This document shows positions 45,144 through 56,097 of a DNA stretch of 64,000 nucleotides, in pieces. Position numbers and translations under genes: made by a program. Positions within the stretch are counted from its first letter, which is position 1, and each line of letters opens with the position of its first letter. The notes under the pieces were generated by a model. The model was not told the origin of the DNA. It was given only the letters and a program-made list of their open reading frames with translations, and made no database searches. Source of the DNA: Hyphomicrobiales bacterium (GTDB lineage: Bacteria > Pseudomonadota > Alphaproteobacteria > Rhizobiales > Rhizobiaceae); assembly GCA_900466605.1 (NCBI GenBank), contig UBMU01000009.1, forward strand, positions 62,001 to 126,000, written 5' to 3'.

Positions 45144-46235
45144 ATGACCAACGGTTCCTCGCAAAAATCATCGCTCAGCTATTTCACCTGGGCCTTCATC
45201 GTCACGGGCCTTGGCCTGATCCTCGGGGCTGCCCTTGGCTGGCAAACCACCGGCACCATTGGCGGCATGGCGACCGTCTTCTTCATTTGTACGGTGCTCG
45301 CCGTGCTGGAGATTTCGCTCTCCTTCGACAACGCCATCGTCAATGCCAACAAGCTCAAAGAGATGACGCCGGTCTGGCAACATCGCTTCCTCACCTGGGG
45401 CATCATCATCGCCGTTTTCGGCATGCGTATCGTCTTTCCGCTGGCAATCGTCGCGATTGCAGCGCAGATCGGTCCCTGGGAAGCGCTTGTACTCGCAGCC
45501 CGCGAGCCGGCCGAATACGCCCGCATCATGAACGACGCCCATCTGCCTATCGCGGCCTTCGGCGGCACTTTCCTGATGATGGTCGGCCTCAACTACTTCT
45601 TCAACCATGAAAAAGATGTCCACTGGATCGCAGGGCTTGAAAAGCTCATGGCCCGTTCGGCCACCATCAAGGGCATTGAGATCGCCTTCGTTCTGGCGCT
45701 GGTTCTGGTGTTCTCATCGTTCCTCGGAGAAGAAGAAGCCACGACCTTCGTGCATTGTGCGATCTATGGCCTCTTGACCTTCCTCGCGGTCGAGGTAGTC
45801 GGCGGTCTGCTCGACGCCTCGCAGCAGACGATGAGCGCTGCCGCCAAGGGCGGCCTCGGTGCCTTTATCTATCTCGAAGTGCTGGATGCCAGCTTTTCCT
45901 TCGACGGCGTCATCGGCGCCTTCGCGCTGACGCAGAACCTCTTCGTCATCGCCATCGGCCTCGGCATCGGCGCCATGTACGTGCGCTCGATGACGATCAT
46001 GCTCGTCGAAAAGGGTACGCTTGCGGAGTATCGTTATCTCGAGCACGGCGCCTTCTACGCCATCCTGATCCTCTCGGTGATCATGTACGTGCAAACGATG
46101 TTCCATATTCCCGAGGTGATCACCGGCCTTGGTGGCGCGGCCCTGATCGGCATCTCGCTGTGGTCTTCGATCCGCTACAACAAGAAGGAGCGGGCGGAAG
46201 CGCGCGCCGAGGCACATAAGGAGCTGCACGCCTGA
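45144..46235 (+). CDS. TerC/DUF475 family integral membrane protein
   Basis: A 363-residue protein with about eight or nine hydrophobic helices. It carries the TerC-family acidic motifs 'LEISLSFDNAIVNANKLKEM' near the N-terminus and 'EVLDASFSFDGVIGAFALTQ' near residue 255, each with Asp residues inside a membrane helix, as in metal-handling TerC/YjbE proteins. The length and motif spacing fit DUF475. The ATG at 45144 follows 'gcgaggtgcggcc'. Members are linked to manganese or calcium export during protein secretion, or to tellurite resistance; the ion here is not known. Confidence 0.88.
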   Translation: MTNGSSQKSSLSYFTWAFIVTGLGLILGAALGWQTTGTIGGMATVFFICTVLAVLEISLSFDNAIVNANKLKEMTPVWQHRFLTWGIIIAVFGMRIVFPLAIVAIAAQIGPWEALVLAAREPAEYARIMNDAHLPIAAFGGTFLMMVGLNYFFNHEKDVHWIAGLEKLMARSATIKGIEIAFVLALVLVFSSFLGEEEATTFVHCAIYGLLTFLAVEVVGGLLDASQQTMSAAAKGGLGAFIYLEVLDASFSFDGVIGAFALTQNLFVIAIGLGIGAMYVRSMTIMLVEKGTLAEYRYLEHGAFYAILILSVIMYVQTMFHIPEVITGLGGAALIGISLWSSIRYNKKERAEARAEAHKELHA

Positions 46236-46283
46236 ACCCGATAGCCGCGCCCTGATGGTGCGGCTTCATCAGGACAAAAATAA

Positions 46284-46313
46284 AGCCCGCGACCATCCGG
46301 TTGCGGGCTGTTT
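46284..46313 (+). terminator. Terminator after the TerC-family gene
   Basis: A seven-base stem (agcccgc / gcgggct), extended inward by acc/ggt, is followed by GTTT about 50 bases after the stop. It could also serve the convergent small gene at 46367. Confidence 0.65.
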
Positions 46314-46366
46314 CGTATCTGGCGATTGCGAACCGCCAACGCCGCGCCTCAAGGGCACAGCCAAGT

Positions 46367-46534
46367 TTAGTGGTTGATTCTGCCGAACATGCTCGGGTCG
46401 ATACCGAGCTCGCGCAGATCACGCGGCTTCGGGCGACGGCCAGCTTCGATGGTGGCGCTCACAGCATTTGCAGCACCGATCATCGCAAAGGCGCGGCCAA
46501 GGAAACCATCGCGAATGGACTTACGGAAGGACAT
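46367..46534 (-). CDS. Small basic protein, 55 residues, unknown function
   Basis: The minus strand opens at 46534 with MSFRKSIRDGFLGRAFAMIG and ends 'LGIDPSMFGRINH'. The centre 'RRPKPRDLRELGIDPS' resembles the C-terminal part of small Arg-rich rhizobial proteins (RDLRxLGI...), which suggests selection on this frame. A GA-rich stretch (gcgagaaagaaa) serves as ribosome site. Its promoter region lies divergent from the redoxin/oxygenase gene. No function is assigned; it may be a stress-induced or RNA-linked small protein (speculative). Confidence 0.72.
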   Translation of the reverse strand: MSFRKSIRDGFLGRAFAMIGAANAVSATIEAGRRPKPRDLRELGIDPSMFGRINH

Positions 46535-46730
46535 TTTCTTTCTCGCTTTGCTTTATGATTGACTGCTTACATATGTGCTCTTGCACCATTTGCGACAAGC
46601 GACGGAAATTCAGCCCTGCCATGCAAGAACACGCGGTCAGCCCTCGGGCTGTCGCCAACCCGAGACGGAGCAAACCTAGCCAGATCGAATTTATTATTTT
46701 AGCATTCCAAACAATAATGGGAGCTAATCT

Positions 46731-47843
46731 ATGCCTTTGCACTTAGCTGCCGGAGATCCGGCGCCGCGCTTTATACAGCGCACATTTTCCAACCCGCGTT
46801 ATGTCTTCGATGTCGCTGCCGGGCGATACATGGTTCTCCACTTCTTCGGCTCCACGGCAGGTCCGAACGTCACCCGGGCGCTCGAAAAGATCCAGTCGAG
46901 ACCCGATGTCTTCGACGGAAAAAAGGTTGCCTTCTTCGGCGTCACGGTCGATCGGAACGATGAGACCCACCAGCGCATTGCCGACCAGAAACCGGGGATC
47001 AAGTTCTTTCTCGATTTTGATCTGAGCGTCAGCAAGCTCTACGGCGCAGTGGCTGCGGATGCGCAACAGGGCGGCCAAGGTGTGACCTATCGTCAGGTGT
47101 GCCTGGTTCTTGATCCGACGATGCGGGTGCGCGCGACCTTCGTGCCAGGCAGGGAAGGCAGCGGCATCGACGAGCTAATCGCCTATCTCGAAACACTGCC
47201 ACCCGTCGAGCAATCCAGCGGCCTGGAAATGCATGCCCCAATCATCATGCTTCCGGACGTCTTCGAGACAGATCTCTGCCAAACCCTGATTGGCGTCTAC
47301 GAGCGCCATGGCGGAGAAGAATCCGGTTTCATGCGAGAGATCAACGGAAGGACACTGCTCGTCTCGGATCACAATCACAAGCGCCGCAGGGACCACACGA
47401 TCGAGGACGGCGATCTGATTGCGAAATTGCAGGAGCGGTTCATCCGCCGCGTGGCCCCCGAAATCAAGAAGGTCCATCAGTTCGACGCCACGCGAATGGA
47501 GCGGTATATCGTATCCTGCTACGATGCAGACGACGAGGCGCACTTCAGGCCGCATAGAGACAACACCACGAAAGGCACGGCGCACCGACGCTTCGCGGTG
47601 TCGGTCAATCTGAACGATGACTTCGACGGCGGAGAAGTCAGTTTTCCCGAGTACGGGAGCCGAACCTACAAGGCCCCGCCAGGCGGTGCGGTCGTATTTT
47701 CCTGCTCGCTCCTGCACGCCGTATCGAAGGTGACCCGTGGCCGCCGCTACGCGTTCCTGCCATTCCTCTACGATGAGGCCGCCGCAAGGATAAGAGAAGA
47801 AAACAGCGCCTACATGGGCGACGGCGCCACCGCTACGGTATGA
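46731..47843 (+). CDS. Redoxin-like/2OG-Fe(II) oxygenase fusion protein
   Basis: A 370-residue two-domain protein. Residues about 1-160 have an AhpC/TSA thioredoxin-like fold ('LAAGDPAPRFIQRTFSNPRY', 'YMVLHFFGSTAGPN', 'VAFFGVTVDRNDETHQ'). The peroxidatic Cys position is occupied by 'GSTAGP', so no Cys is present. Residues about 165-350 form a prolyl-hydroxylase-like oxygenase with HxD in 'HFRPHRDNTT', 'FDGGEVSFPEYG', the distal His in 'VFSCSLLHAVSKVTRGRRY' and the Arg for 2-oxoglutarate. The ATG follows 'gggagctaatct'. The enzyme part looks active; its substrate is unknown. Confidence 0.87.
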   Translation: MPLHLAAGDPAPRFIQRTFSNPRYVFDVAAGRYMVLHFFGSTAGPNVTRALEKIQSRPDVFDGKKVAFFGVTVDRNDETHQRIADQKPGIKFFLDFDLSVSKLYGAVAADAQQGGQGVTYRQVCLVLDPTMRVRATFVPGREGSGIDELIAYLETLPPVEQSSGLEMHAPIIMLPDVFETDLCQTLIGVYERHGGEESGFMREINGRTLLVSDHNHKRRRDHTIEDGDLIAKLQERFIRRVAPEIKKVHQFDATRMERYIVSCYDADDEAHFRPHRDNTTKGTAHRRFAVSVNLNDDFDGGEVSFPEYGSRTYKAPPGGAVVFSCSLLHAVSKVTRGRRYAFLPFLYDEAAARIREENSAYMGDGATATV

Positions 47844-47889
47844 AGCCGATCAGGATGCGATGGTGTCGCCACTCTCAACCCAACGAAAA

Positions 47890-47915
47890 GGCCGGCGATG
47901 TGTCCATCGCCGGCC
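47890..47915 (-). terminator. Terminator of the tct operon
   Basis: An 11-base perfect stem (ggccggcgatg / catcgccggcc) with a four-base loop is followed on the minus strand by CTTTT. It separates the convergent oxygenase and tctA genes. Confidence 0.85.
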
Positions 47916-47946
47916 GCAATTGAGGGGTTCGGGCAGTCTTTTTCTT

Positions 47947-49464
<1,518 letters not shown>

Positions 49465-49475
49465 CGCATCCAATC

Positions 49476-49967
49476 CTAGAAGAAGATGTGTTCGAACGGC
49501 CCGGCAGGCAGGGTCAGCTGCAAGAGCTTCGCGAAAATTACCCACACGACGAAGCTGAAAGCGATACCCGCGGGGATCGAGATCCAGAGCTTGCGGCGGC
49601 CGAAGCCTGCGGCTGTGAACGCAAAGAGAATGCCGGTCGCGATCGAAAAGCCTGCCGTCTTGAGAAGCAGCATCTGTGCGGCAAGGCCGGCGACGACCCA
49701 CACGACAGGCGCAACTTCCTGATGGTCGCGCTCCGGAAATTCCCCGCGCCATGCTTCGAAGATCGTCCAGATGCCGAGACCGATCAGGCCGAAGGCCACG
49801 ACCTTCGGTGCGGTTGCCGGACCGATGCGGTCATACTGGGCAATGACGCGCATATGCGACGCATCCCAGAGCATGACGGCAGCAACGGCAAAAAGACAGA
49901 TGGCAATGATCAGCGCCGCCCAGTCGGGGCGGCGCTTCGTTGCCAAGGGTTCGTTGCCCCTGCTCAT
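49476..49967 (-). CDS. tctB: Tripartite tricarboxylate transporter, small membrane subunit TctB
   Basis: A 163-residue protein with four membrane segments ('[20 protein letters not shown]', '[18 protein letters not shown]', '[19 protein letters not shown]', '[19 protein letters not shown]'), the standard TctB layout. The second loop holds '[16 protein letters not shown]', which is conserved in the family. Its ATG overlaps the tctC stop (ATGA, 49964-49967), and it is followed closely by tctA. Confidence 0.93.
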   Translation of the reverse strand: MSRGNEPLATKRRPDWAALIIAICLFAVAAVMLWDASHMRVIAQYDRIGPATAPKVVAFGLIGLGIWTIFEAWRGEFPERDHQEVAPVVWVVAGLAAQMLLLKTAGFSIATGILFAFTAAGFGRRKLWISIPAGIAFSFVVWVIFAKLLQLTLPAGPFEHIFF

Positions 49968-50908
49968 TGAACAAGTCCAATCTCTTTGAGGATGCCTTCA
50001 GTTGCCGAAACATCCTTGTCGAGCTGTGCCTTGAAGGCGTCACCGGCAAGGTAGGTGTCGGCCCAGCCCTTGGTCTTCAGGATTTCCTGCCAGCCAGCGG
50101 ACTTCGAAAGCTTGTCGAAATCGGCGGTGATCGCAGCCGTCTGCTCAGCCGAAAGGCCAGGCGCTGCGGCAACCATGCGCCAGTTCTCGACAGCGACGTC
50201 GAGGCCGGATTCCTTCAGCGTCGGCGCGTCTACGCCATCGATGCGCTTGTCGCTGGAGACCGCCAGCAGGCGGAGCTGGCCGGCCTTCACCTGCGATTCG
50301 AATTCGCCGTAGCCGGAGATCCCTGCGGTCACCTGCCCGCCGAGAATTGCGGCGAGAGCTTCACCACCGCCGGAGAAGGCGACATAGTTGATCTTCGTCG
50401 GGTCGACGCCGGCAGCCTTGGCGATCAGGCCCACCGCGATATGGTCGGTGCCGCCTGCCGAACCGCCGCCCCAGGAAACGGAACCCGGATCCTGCTTCAG
50501 CTTGGCGACGAGATCCGCCATCGTCTTGATGTCGGACGCAGCCGGGACGACGATTGCCTCATATTCGCCGGTGAGGCGGGCGATCGGCGTGACGTCCTTG
50601 AGGGTGACCGGCGACTGGTTGGTCAGGATCGCGCCGACCATGACGTAGCCGCCGACGATCAACGCATTCGGGTTTCCGCTATTCTGGCCGCTGAACTGGG
50701 CGAGACCGATGGTGCCGCCGGCGCCCGGAACATTCTGCACCTGCACGTTGCCTGAGATGCCTTCTTTCTGCATGACGGTCTGCAGCGAACGAGCGGTCTG
50801 GTCCCAGCCACCGCCGGGAGCGGCCGGTGCCATGATCGTGTAGTCGGCCGCGTAAGCCGGCAGCGCGACCGCAGCTGCGAAAATGGTTGCAAGAAGAGTA
50901 TGCTTCAC
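49964..50908 (-). CDS. tctC: Tripartite tricarboxylate transporter, periplasmic binding protein TctC
   Basis: A 314-residue Bug-type solute receptor. The signal peptide starts [20 protein letters not shown]; the mature protein starts '[20 protein letters not shown]' with the ligand loop typical of TctC. '[20 protein letters not shown]' is the second ligand loop. The GTG start at 50908 has GGAGGA seven bases upstream and begins the signal peptide; a GTG at 51070 would add 54 residues with no such support. It is the first gene of tctCBA. The ligand is most likely a di- or tricarboxylate. Confidence 0.94.
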   Translation of the reverse strand: MKHTLLATIFAAAVALPAYAADYTIMAPAAPGGGWDQTARSLQTVMQKEGISGNVQVQNVPGAGGTIGLAQFSGQNSGNPNALIVGGYVMVGAILTNQSPVTLKDVTPIARLTGEYEAIVVPAASDIKTMADLVAKLKQDPGSVSWGGGSAGGTDHIAVGLIAKAAGVDPTKINYVAFSGGGEALAAILGGQVTAGISGYGEFESQVKAGQLRLLAVSSDKRIDGVDAPTLKESGLDVAVENWRMVAAAPGLSAEQTAAITADFDKLSKSAGWQEILKTKGWADTYLAGDAFKAQLDKDVSATEGILKEIGLVQ

Positions 50909-51227
50909 GAGTGTGTCCTCCGTGGGCACGGCTGAGAAACCGCGCATTGTTCTCGATGGAATCGGGAAAGACACCGCAGACGGACTCCAAGGTCCGATAT
51001 GGCTGGCAAGCTCCTCCCGAAACTTCACCTCTCCGCCTCCACGGAGCTGAAGTTCTGCAAAGCGGACCACAACAAGCTGTCATTTAGCTGACATCGGCCA
51101 AGTATCCACCCCGTGATGACACTTTTTTGCCGCAATTCCCGTTCGGCAAGAGGGAAATACAAAACTCGAATGGCGAGGGAACCTTCTGCGCTGCCGAGAC
51201 GTTTAGGACGATGAGGAGGATTGGGCC

Positions 51228-51416
51228 ATGAGTTCTCACATCGATACGCAGCAAATCGAAAATGAGGGCTTGCGACAGGTGTGGAGCGTGAGAGACTTCG
51301 CGCGCCGCCACCGGTTGGACAAGGAGGAGGAGAAGCGGCTCCTCGCACTTTTCGGATCGTTCGCGACCAAGCAGGAATTGCTGGCAAACGCCCAGCGGCC
51401 CTGCCTCTTCCGATAA
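51228..51416 (+). CDS. Small soluble protein, 62 residues, unknown function
   Basis: An excellent ribosome site (GAGGAGGATT) precedes the ATG at 51228. The protein is charged and helical: 'GLRQVWSVRDFARRHRLDKE' and 'EEKRLLALFGSFATKQELLA'. The spacing of Arg, Leu and Ala suggests a small helix-turn-helix-like bundle, perhaps DNA- or protein-binding (inference). It lies on the plus strand between two minus-strand solute-binding-protein genes. No family is recognised with certainty. Confidence 0.72.
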   Translation: MSSHIDTQQIENEGLRQVWSVRDFARRHRLDKEEEKRLLALFGSFATKQELLANAQRPCLFR

Positions 51417-51436
51417 ATCAAATCGCTACGAAGCAG

Positions 51437-52504
51437 CTATTGCGTCCGCAAGACCTCGTTCCAGTGGGCGATCAGTCTCGCACGCTTCACCTGATCCAGG
51501 TACACCATCAGCCCAGGGCTGACCGGCACCGGCCGCAACTGCGCGCCAAGAAGTGCCTGCATCGTGTTTGCAGTATTCTCGCCGGCGACCTCGGGACTGA
51601 CGGCCGGAATCTGCAACTCCCGCGCCATGATCGTCTGCCCCTCCTTCGACATGAAGAAGGACAGATAGCGTCGACCGAGTTCCGGGTCGGCGGCCGCCTG
51701 CGGCACGAGGCCGATGCGTGACATCACGACCGTATAGTCCTTTGGCAGCACGATCCCGACATCGGGATGGCGCTTCGCCCAATCAGCGGCGTAGGAACCA
51801 AGAATATTGTAGCCGAGTACAAAACGCCCGTCGGAAACCCGCTCCAGAATGGCCGAACTGGTGGAGTAGAGCTTGACGCCTGCCGCCCCCATGGCACCGA
51901 CGACCGACCAAATATCGCCGAACTGCTCTTGGTCCCGCGCCATGAAAAGGAAGCCAACGCCGGAACGCTCGATGTCGTAGGTGCCGATCCGCCCATGTAT
52001 CGCATCGCCGTTGCGCTTCAGGTAATCGACAAACTCGGCCCGCGAACTCGGCGGCGGCTCGGTCACAAAACTCGGCTTGTGATAGACGAACACCGCCGGC
52101 TCGAACGTCAGCGCGTAAGCCGTATTGCGCCAATTTGCCCACTTCGGCCAGCGGGCACTCATCGGCAGGTTGCTGACCTGCGCGTAGCCATCGTTGGAGA
52201 GTTTCACCTGCAGGTCCATTGCCGAGGAGAAGGCGAAATCCGCCGTCCGCTTGCCGGCATCCGTCTCGCGCACGATGCGGTCATAGATTTCGCCGGTCAG
52301 CATGTCCTCATACTTGACCGCCACATCGGGGTTCGCCTCCTGGAACCCGCGGATCATCGGCTGCGCCAAGGGCTCGTCGAGCGAGGAATAAACGACCAGT
52401 GTCGGAGCTTCGGCATTGCCGGAACGCGCAGGATAGAACACCTCGTCCGCAGTGGCTAAACCGGGACAGAGCAGCAGGCACGCAAGTAAAGACAGTCTCC
52501 TCAT
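51437..52504 (-). CDS. ABC-type extracellular solute-binding protein (iron/thiamine-type fold), orphan
   Basis: A 355-residue periplasmic protein. The signal peptide is MRRLSLLACLLLCPGLATAD. The mature fold has the type II binding-protein blocks 'LVVYSSLDEPLAQPMIRGFQ', 'NPDVAVKYEDMLTGEIYDRI' and 'VVMSRIGLVPQAAADPELG'. It resembles the Fe3+/2-aminoethylphosphonate binding family. No ABC permease or ATPase is adjacent; instead the TctD/TctE-like regulators and tct transporter flank it. In related TctDE-type loci such a lone receptor may pass the signal to the sensor kinase. That role is inference. The ATG at 52504 was chosen by the signal peptide. Confidence 0.85.
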   Translation of the reverse strand: MRRLSLLACLLLCPGLATADEVFYPARSGNAEAPTLVVYSSLDEPLAQPMIRGFQEANPDVAVKYEDMLTGEIYDRIVRETDAGKRTADFAFSSAMDLQVKLSNDGYAQVSNLPMSARWPKWANWRNTAYALTFEPAVFVYHKPSFVTEPPPSSRAEFVDYLKRNGDAIHGRIGTYDIERSGVGFLFMARDQEQFGDIWSVVGAMGAAGVKLYSTSSAILERVSDGRFVLGYNILGSYAADWAKRHPDVGIVLPKDYTVVMSRIGLVPQAAADPELGRRYLSFFMSKEGQTIMARELQIPAVSPEVAGENTANTMQALLGAQLRPVPVSPGLMVYLDQVKRARLIAHWNEVLRTQ

Positions 52505-52692
52505 ACCCCTAAGATGCATGAGGGCGGCAGGCGGCACAAGGCACCCGCCAATTGCGCAGAGATCGTTCCCTCGTTTGAGCCTGCAAAGCACGCTGGAGCT
52601 CGGCAGCCTAGATGGGGAGGGCGGCCTTGGAACGACGTCTGATCACCGGCGACAAATGCTGGGCCGCAGGCGAGGAACCACCGCTCCGACCT

Positions 52693-53778
52693 CTAAGGCA
52701 GCGGCCTGATCCATGCGCCGCTCATGCGGCCGTCGTCGGCGAGGATAAAACGCCACTCCATTGTTTCGTTCTCGAAGGCGACCTCGTAGACATCCCACCC
52801 TTCGGAGGAGACACCCTTGAAAACACTGCTTTTCATGGCGCCAGCCCTTTCGAGATCCGTTCTTATCGTATCCGCCTGTTCGCGCGTTGCGGCGGCTAGC
52901 GGCTCCGTCATCCGGGCAAAGTCGTATTCGCCGCGCGCCGCTTGGCCGATCAGGCCAAGCAACCGATCTTCGCTGCCGGTAATCGGTCGCTTTTCCCGAA
53001 TCCTGGTCTCCAGTTCGACGGCCACCTCATGCGCCAGCCGTTCGTCGATACGTTGCGCCGCTTGCTGATAGCCATTCTGGTGCAGGATGAGGGTTTCCGC
53101 GGCCTCCCCGCCCTTATGCGCAAAACTTAACTGGGCCGCCACCGCTCGATAGAAGAACAGATTCTCCGCGTCCGGAAAGATGTCGAGCCGGTTCTGGCCA
53201 GTGAGCTGCGCCGCCAATCCTCCCTCGCGGATCGATACCGTCATGATGCTGCCGTTCGGAAACCGATAACTGCCGACATAGCGGGCGTAAAGCGACGGAG
53301 CGATCGGCACTTCGGTGCGCGGGCGAGTTTGTTCGTAGCGTCGCCATGCGATGGCGTCAGCCGTATCGTGGGTCATATCGGTCTCCCTCGCGATATTGAT
53401 GAGGTCTTGGATCGTGATCGTTTCGCCCGCCGCAATGCGATGTCGCGACGCTCGGATCAGGGAAAGCCCCTCCTCGGCCCGCGTCCGCAACGCGACGAGA
53501 GCGGCTTGCTGCATGGCGAGCGTACGATCGAGATCGACCGCATGCCCCGCGAGAAGCCGGGTGATGTGGGCAAGGCTCAACCCCATGCGTTTCAGCGTGA
53601 GGATTTCGTGCAGCCGCGCAACGTCGGAAATGCCGTAGAGGCGCCAGTTCTTACCGGTCCGGTGCGGCTTGATCAGGCCACGAGCCTCATAGAGGCGCAA
53701 CGCCCGAACGGTGAGGCCCATTCGTTCAGCGCACTCGGCAGCCGTCAGCCAGGAATGGTTGTTCCTTTGTTCCGTCAT
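52693..53778 (-). CDS. MerR family regulator with a long C-terminal domain
   Basis: A 361-residue protein. Residues about 8-75 are a MerR winged helix ('LTAAECAERMGLTVRALRLY', 'EARGLIKPHRTGKNWRLYGI'), followed by a coiled-coil helix to about 110. From about 160 a beta-rich domain begins 'YARYVGSYRFPNGSIMTVSI', which resembles the DUF3471-type lipocalin-like strands found after beta-lactamase-fold proteins. An Ala/Glu-rich helical part and a final strand pair end it. Such a long C-terminus is unusual for MerR proteins and probably binds an effector. It is divergent from tctD. Confidence 0.82.
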   Translation of the reverse strand: MTEQRNNHSWLTAAECAERMGLTVRALRLYEARGLIKPHRTGKNWRLYGISDVARLHEILTLKRMGLSLAHITRLLAGHAVDLDRTLAMQQAALVALRTRAEEGLSLIRASRHRIAAGETITIQDLINIARETDMTHDTADAIAWRRYEQTRPRTEVPIAPSLYARYVGSYRFPNGSIMTVSIREGGLAAQLTGQNRLDIFPDAENLFFYRAVAAQLSFAHKGGEAAETLILHQNGYQQAAQRIDERLAHEVAVELETRIREKRPITGSEDRLLGLIGQAARGEYDFARMTEPLAAATREQADTIRTDLERAGAMKSSVFKGVSSEGWDVYEVAFENETMEWRFILADDGRMSGAWIRPLP

Positions 53779-53930
53779 GTCACCTCCATCACTTGTTATA
53801 TAGGCTATGACGCAAGGGCCGGTTCAAGCGACCAGCACAGGTTTTCTTCGCATCATTGACCAGCGCCCTCAGCCAGTCGTGACATCAGCCTCACCAGCCT
53901 GTATCCTCTTCAAAAAACAAGGGAACATCC

Positions 53931-54608
53931 GTGCGCATTCTACTGGTGGAGGACAATATCGCGCTGGCCGACGGGCTTTCGGCCATCCTGCGCGGCACCG
54001 GCCATGCCGTCGACGTCGTGCATGATGGCGCCTCCGCCAACGCCGTGACGGCGGCCGAGAATTTCGATCTCGTCGTGCTCGACCTGAACCTGCCGGAGAT
54101 GGACGGCCTCGAGGTGCTGCGCGCCATGCGCGCCCGGCAGAACCAGTCGGCAGTCCTGATCCTGACGGCGCGCGGCACGCCGGAAGAGCGCGTCAAGGGT
54201 CTCGATCTCGGCGCCGACGACTACCTCATCAAGCCCTTCGATATCTCGGAATTCGAGGCCCGCGTCCGCGTTCTCCTGCGCCGTCAGGCTGGTCTGCATT
54301 CTGCAACTGTCAGCTTCGGCGGCCTCTCGCTCGACCTCAATTCACGCGCTTTCTCGGCCGGCTCGACACCGCTCGACATTCCCGCCCGCGAACTCGGCTT
54401 GCTGGAAATCCTCTTCATGCGCGCCGGCAAGGTCGTCGCCAAGGAAGCGATCATCCAATCGTTGACGGCTTTCGACGACGACATCTCCGCCAATGCCATC
54501 GAGCAATATGTCAGCCGCCTGCGGAAGCGCCTGTCGCCATATGGCCTCACCGTGAAGACCGCGCGCGGCATCGGCTACTATCTCGACAAGCTGTCCGAGG
54601 CCTCATGA
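53931..54608 (+). CDS. tctD: Two-component response regulator, OmpR family, TctD-like
   Basis: A 225-residue regulator. The receiver occupies residues 1-115 with phospho-acceptor Asp51 ('DLVVLDLNLPEMDGLEVLRA') and Lys in 'DDYLIKPFDISEFEARV'. The C-terminal OmpR-type winged helix covers about 125-222 ('SLDLNSRAFSAGSTPLDIPA', 'SANAIEQYVSRLRKRLSPYG'). The stop overlaps the sensor kinase start by four bases. Together with the neighbouring tctCBA genes it is likely the activator of carboxylate uptake; the target promoter is not shown by sequence. Confidence 0.92.
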   Translation: MRILLVEDNIALADGLSAILRGTGHAVDVVHDGASANAVTAAENFDLVVLDLNLPEMDGLEVLRAMRARQNQSAVLILTARGTPEERVKGLDLGADDYLIKPFDISEFEARVRVLLRRQAGLHSATVSFGGLSLDLNSRAFSAGSTPLDIPARELGLLEILFMRAGKVVAKEAIIQSLTAFDDDISANAIEQYVSRLRKRLSPYGLTVKTARGIGYYLDKLSEAS

Positions 54609-55987
54609 CGACAGCCTATTCGCTCCGACGAAGGCTCCTGTTCTGGCTGCTGATCTCGACCGCCATCATCGGCATGGTCGCGCTTGTGGACACCTACCGC
54701 GAAGCTGTGCAGACCTCCAACATCGTCTCCGACCGCGTGCTAGCCGGCTCGGCGCTCGCCATCGCCGAACGCGTGGTCGTGGCCGAAGACGGCACGCTCG
54801 AGGTCGATATCCCCTATGTCGCGCTTGAGATGCTGACCTCGGCGGCGCAGGACCGTGTCTTCTATCGTGTCGACGGGCCACCGGGAAAATTCATCACCGG
54901 CTACCAGGCGCTGCCCGTGCTTGCCGAAACCGTGGGCGACACCGCCGCCTTTGCCGACGACATCTTTCGTGGGGAACCGATCCGGGTGGCGACGCTCAAG
55001 CGGTCTGCCTCGACAGGCATTCGCTCCGTACCCTTCGCCGTGACCGTTGCCGAAACCACGATTGCCCGACGCCAGCTTGCCCGTGCCATCCTGTTCCGCT
55101 CCGCACTCCGCCTCTCCTTGATGATCGCCGGCGCCGCCGTCATCGTCTGGATCTCGGTCACCGTTGCCCTGCGGCCGCTCTACAAGCTGCGCGATGCGAT
55201 CGGCGAGCGCAGCCCTGATGACCTGCATCCGATCGAACAGTCCGTACCAAGCGAAGTCCAGCCGCTCGTCGACACCGTCAACGGCTTCATGGTGCGCCTG
55301 GAATCGGCGCTCGATGCGCTTCGCAATTTCACCGGCAACGCCAGCCACCAGTTGCGGACGCCGCTTGCGATCATCCGCACACAGCTCGCCCTCTCCGCCC
55401 GTGCAGGCACATTGGTCGAAGCGCAGGGCTCGGCCCTGAAAGGCGATCAGGCCGTCGCCCACGCCGAACGCATCCTTGCGCAATTGCTCCTCATGGCGAA
55501 GATCGATGCCGCCACGGCCAAGGAGGCACTGACGGCATCCTCCATCGACCTGACGGCCATTGCCCAGGACATCACCGGCGAACTGATCCCGGCAGCCGCC
55601 GAAGCGGGCATCGATCTCGGCTTCGAAGGCGACCATCCGGCGCTTGTCCGCGCCGAGCCGCTGCTAATCGGCGAACTCTTGCGCAACCTTGCGGGAAACG
55701 CCATCGCCTATGCCGGCAAGGGCGCCGAGGTGACCGTTCGGATATCCGAAACCGACGAGGCCGTTGTCCTCGACGTCGAGGACAACGGCCCTGGCATTCC
55801 GGCGGAGAAACTCGCAGCCGTCCGCCAGCGCTTCTCGCGCGGCAGTGACTCCGGCACGCCGGGGGCTGGGCTCGGCCTGCCGATCGTCGAGGAGATCGCC
55901 GGCCTCTTCAATGCGGCGCTGACGCTGGAGCTCGGCGCAGATGGCAGAGGCCTCAAGGCCTCCGTGACTTTTGCCAAGGCGACGTAA
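54605..55987 (+). CDS. tctE: Sensor histidine kinase, TctE-like
   Basis: A 460-residue membrane kinase. Two membrane helices (about residues 10-28 and 160-185) flank a periplasmic 2CSK_N-type sensor domain. A HAMP-like linker precedes the H-box 'GNASHQLRTPLAIIRTQLAL'. The N box 'LRNLAGNAIAYAGKGAEVT', G1 'VEDNGPGIPAEKL' and G2 'GAGLGLPIVEEIAGLF' are complete. The start overlaps the tctD stop (ATGA). The 2CSK_N domain is typical of TctE, which senses tricarboxylates. Ligand binding may be direct or through the orphan periplasmic receptor nearby. Confidence 0.92.
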   Translation: MTTAYSLRRRLLFWLLISTAIIGMVALVDTYREAVQTSNIVSDRVLAGSALAIAERVVVAEDGTLEVDIPYVALEMLTSAAQDRVFYRVDGPPGKFITGYQALPVLAETVGDTAAFADDIFRGEPIRVATLKRSASTGIRSVPFAVTVAETTIARRQLARAILFRSALRLSLMIAGAAVIVWISVTVALRPLYKLRDAIGERSPDDLHPIEQSVPSEVQPLVDTVNGFMVRLESALDALRNFTGNASHQLRTPLAIIRTQLALSARAGTLVEAQGSALKGDQAVAHAERILAQLLLMAKIDAATAKEALTASSIDLTAIAQDITGELIPAAAEAGIDLGFEGDHPALVRAEPLLIGELLRNLAGNAIAYAGKGAEVTVRISETDEAVVLDVEDNGPGIPAEKLAAVRQRFSRGSDSGTPGAGLGLPIVEEIAGLFNAALTLELGADGRGLKASVTFAKAT

Positions 55988-56097
55988 AGGCTTAGCCGGC
56001 TTGGCCTTTCCGCCTTGCATTCTTTCGCTGCATTGCACACACTGCTTCAGGGAACAGCAAATGCCGCACAACGATGTGGCGCCAGATAAGGCAAGAT

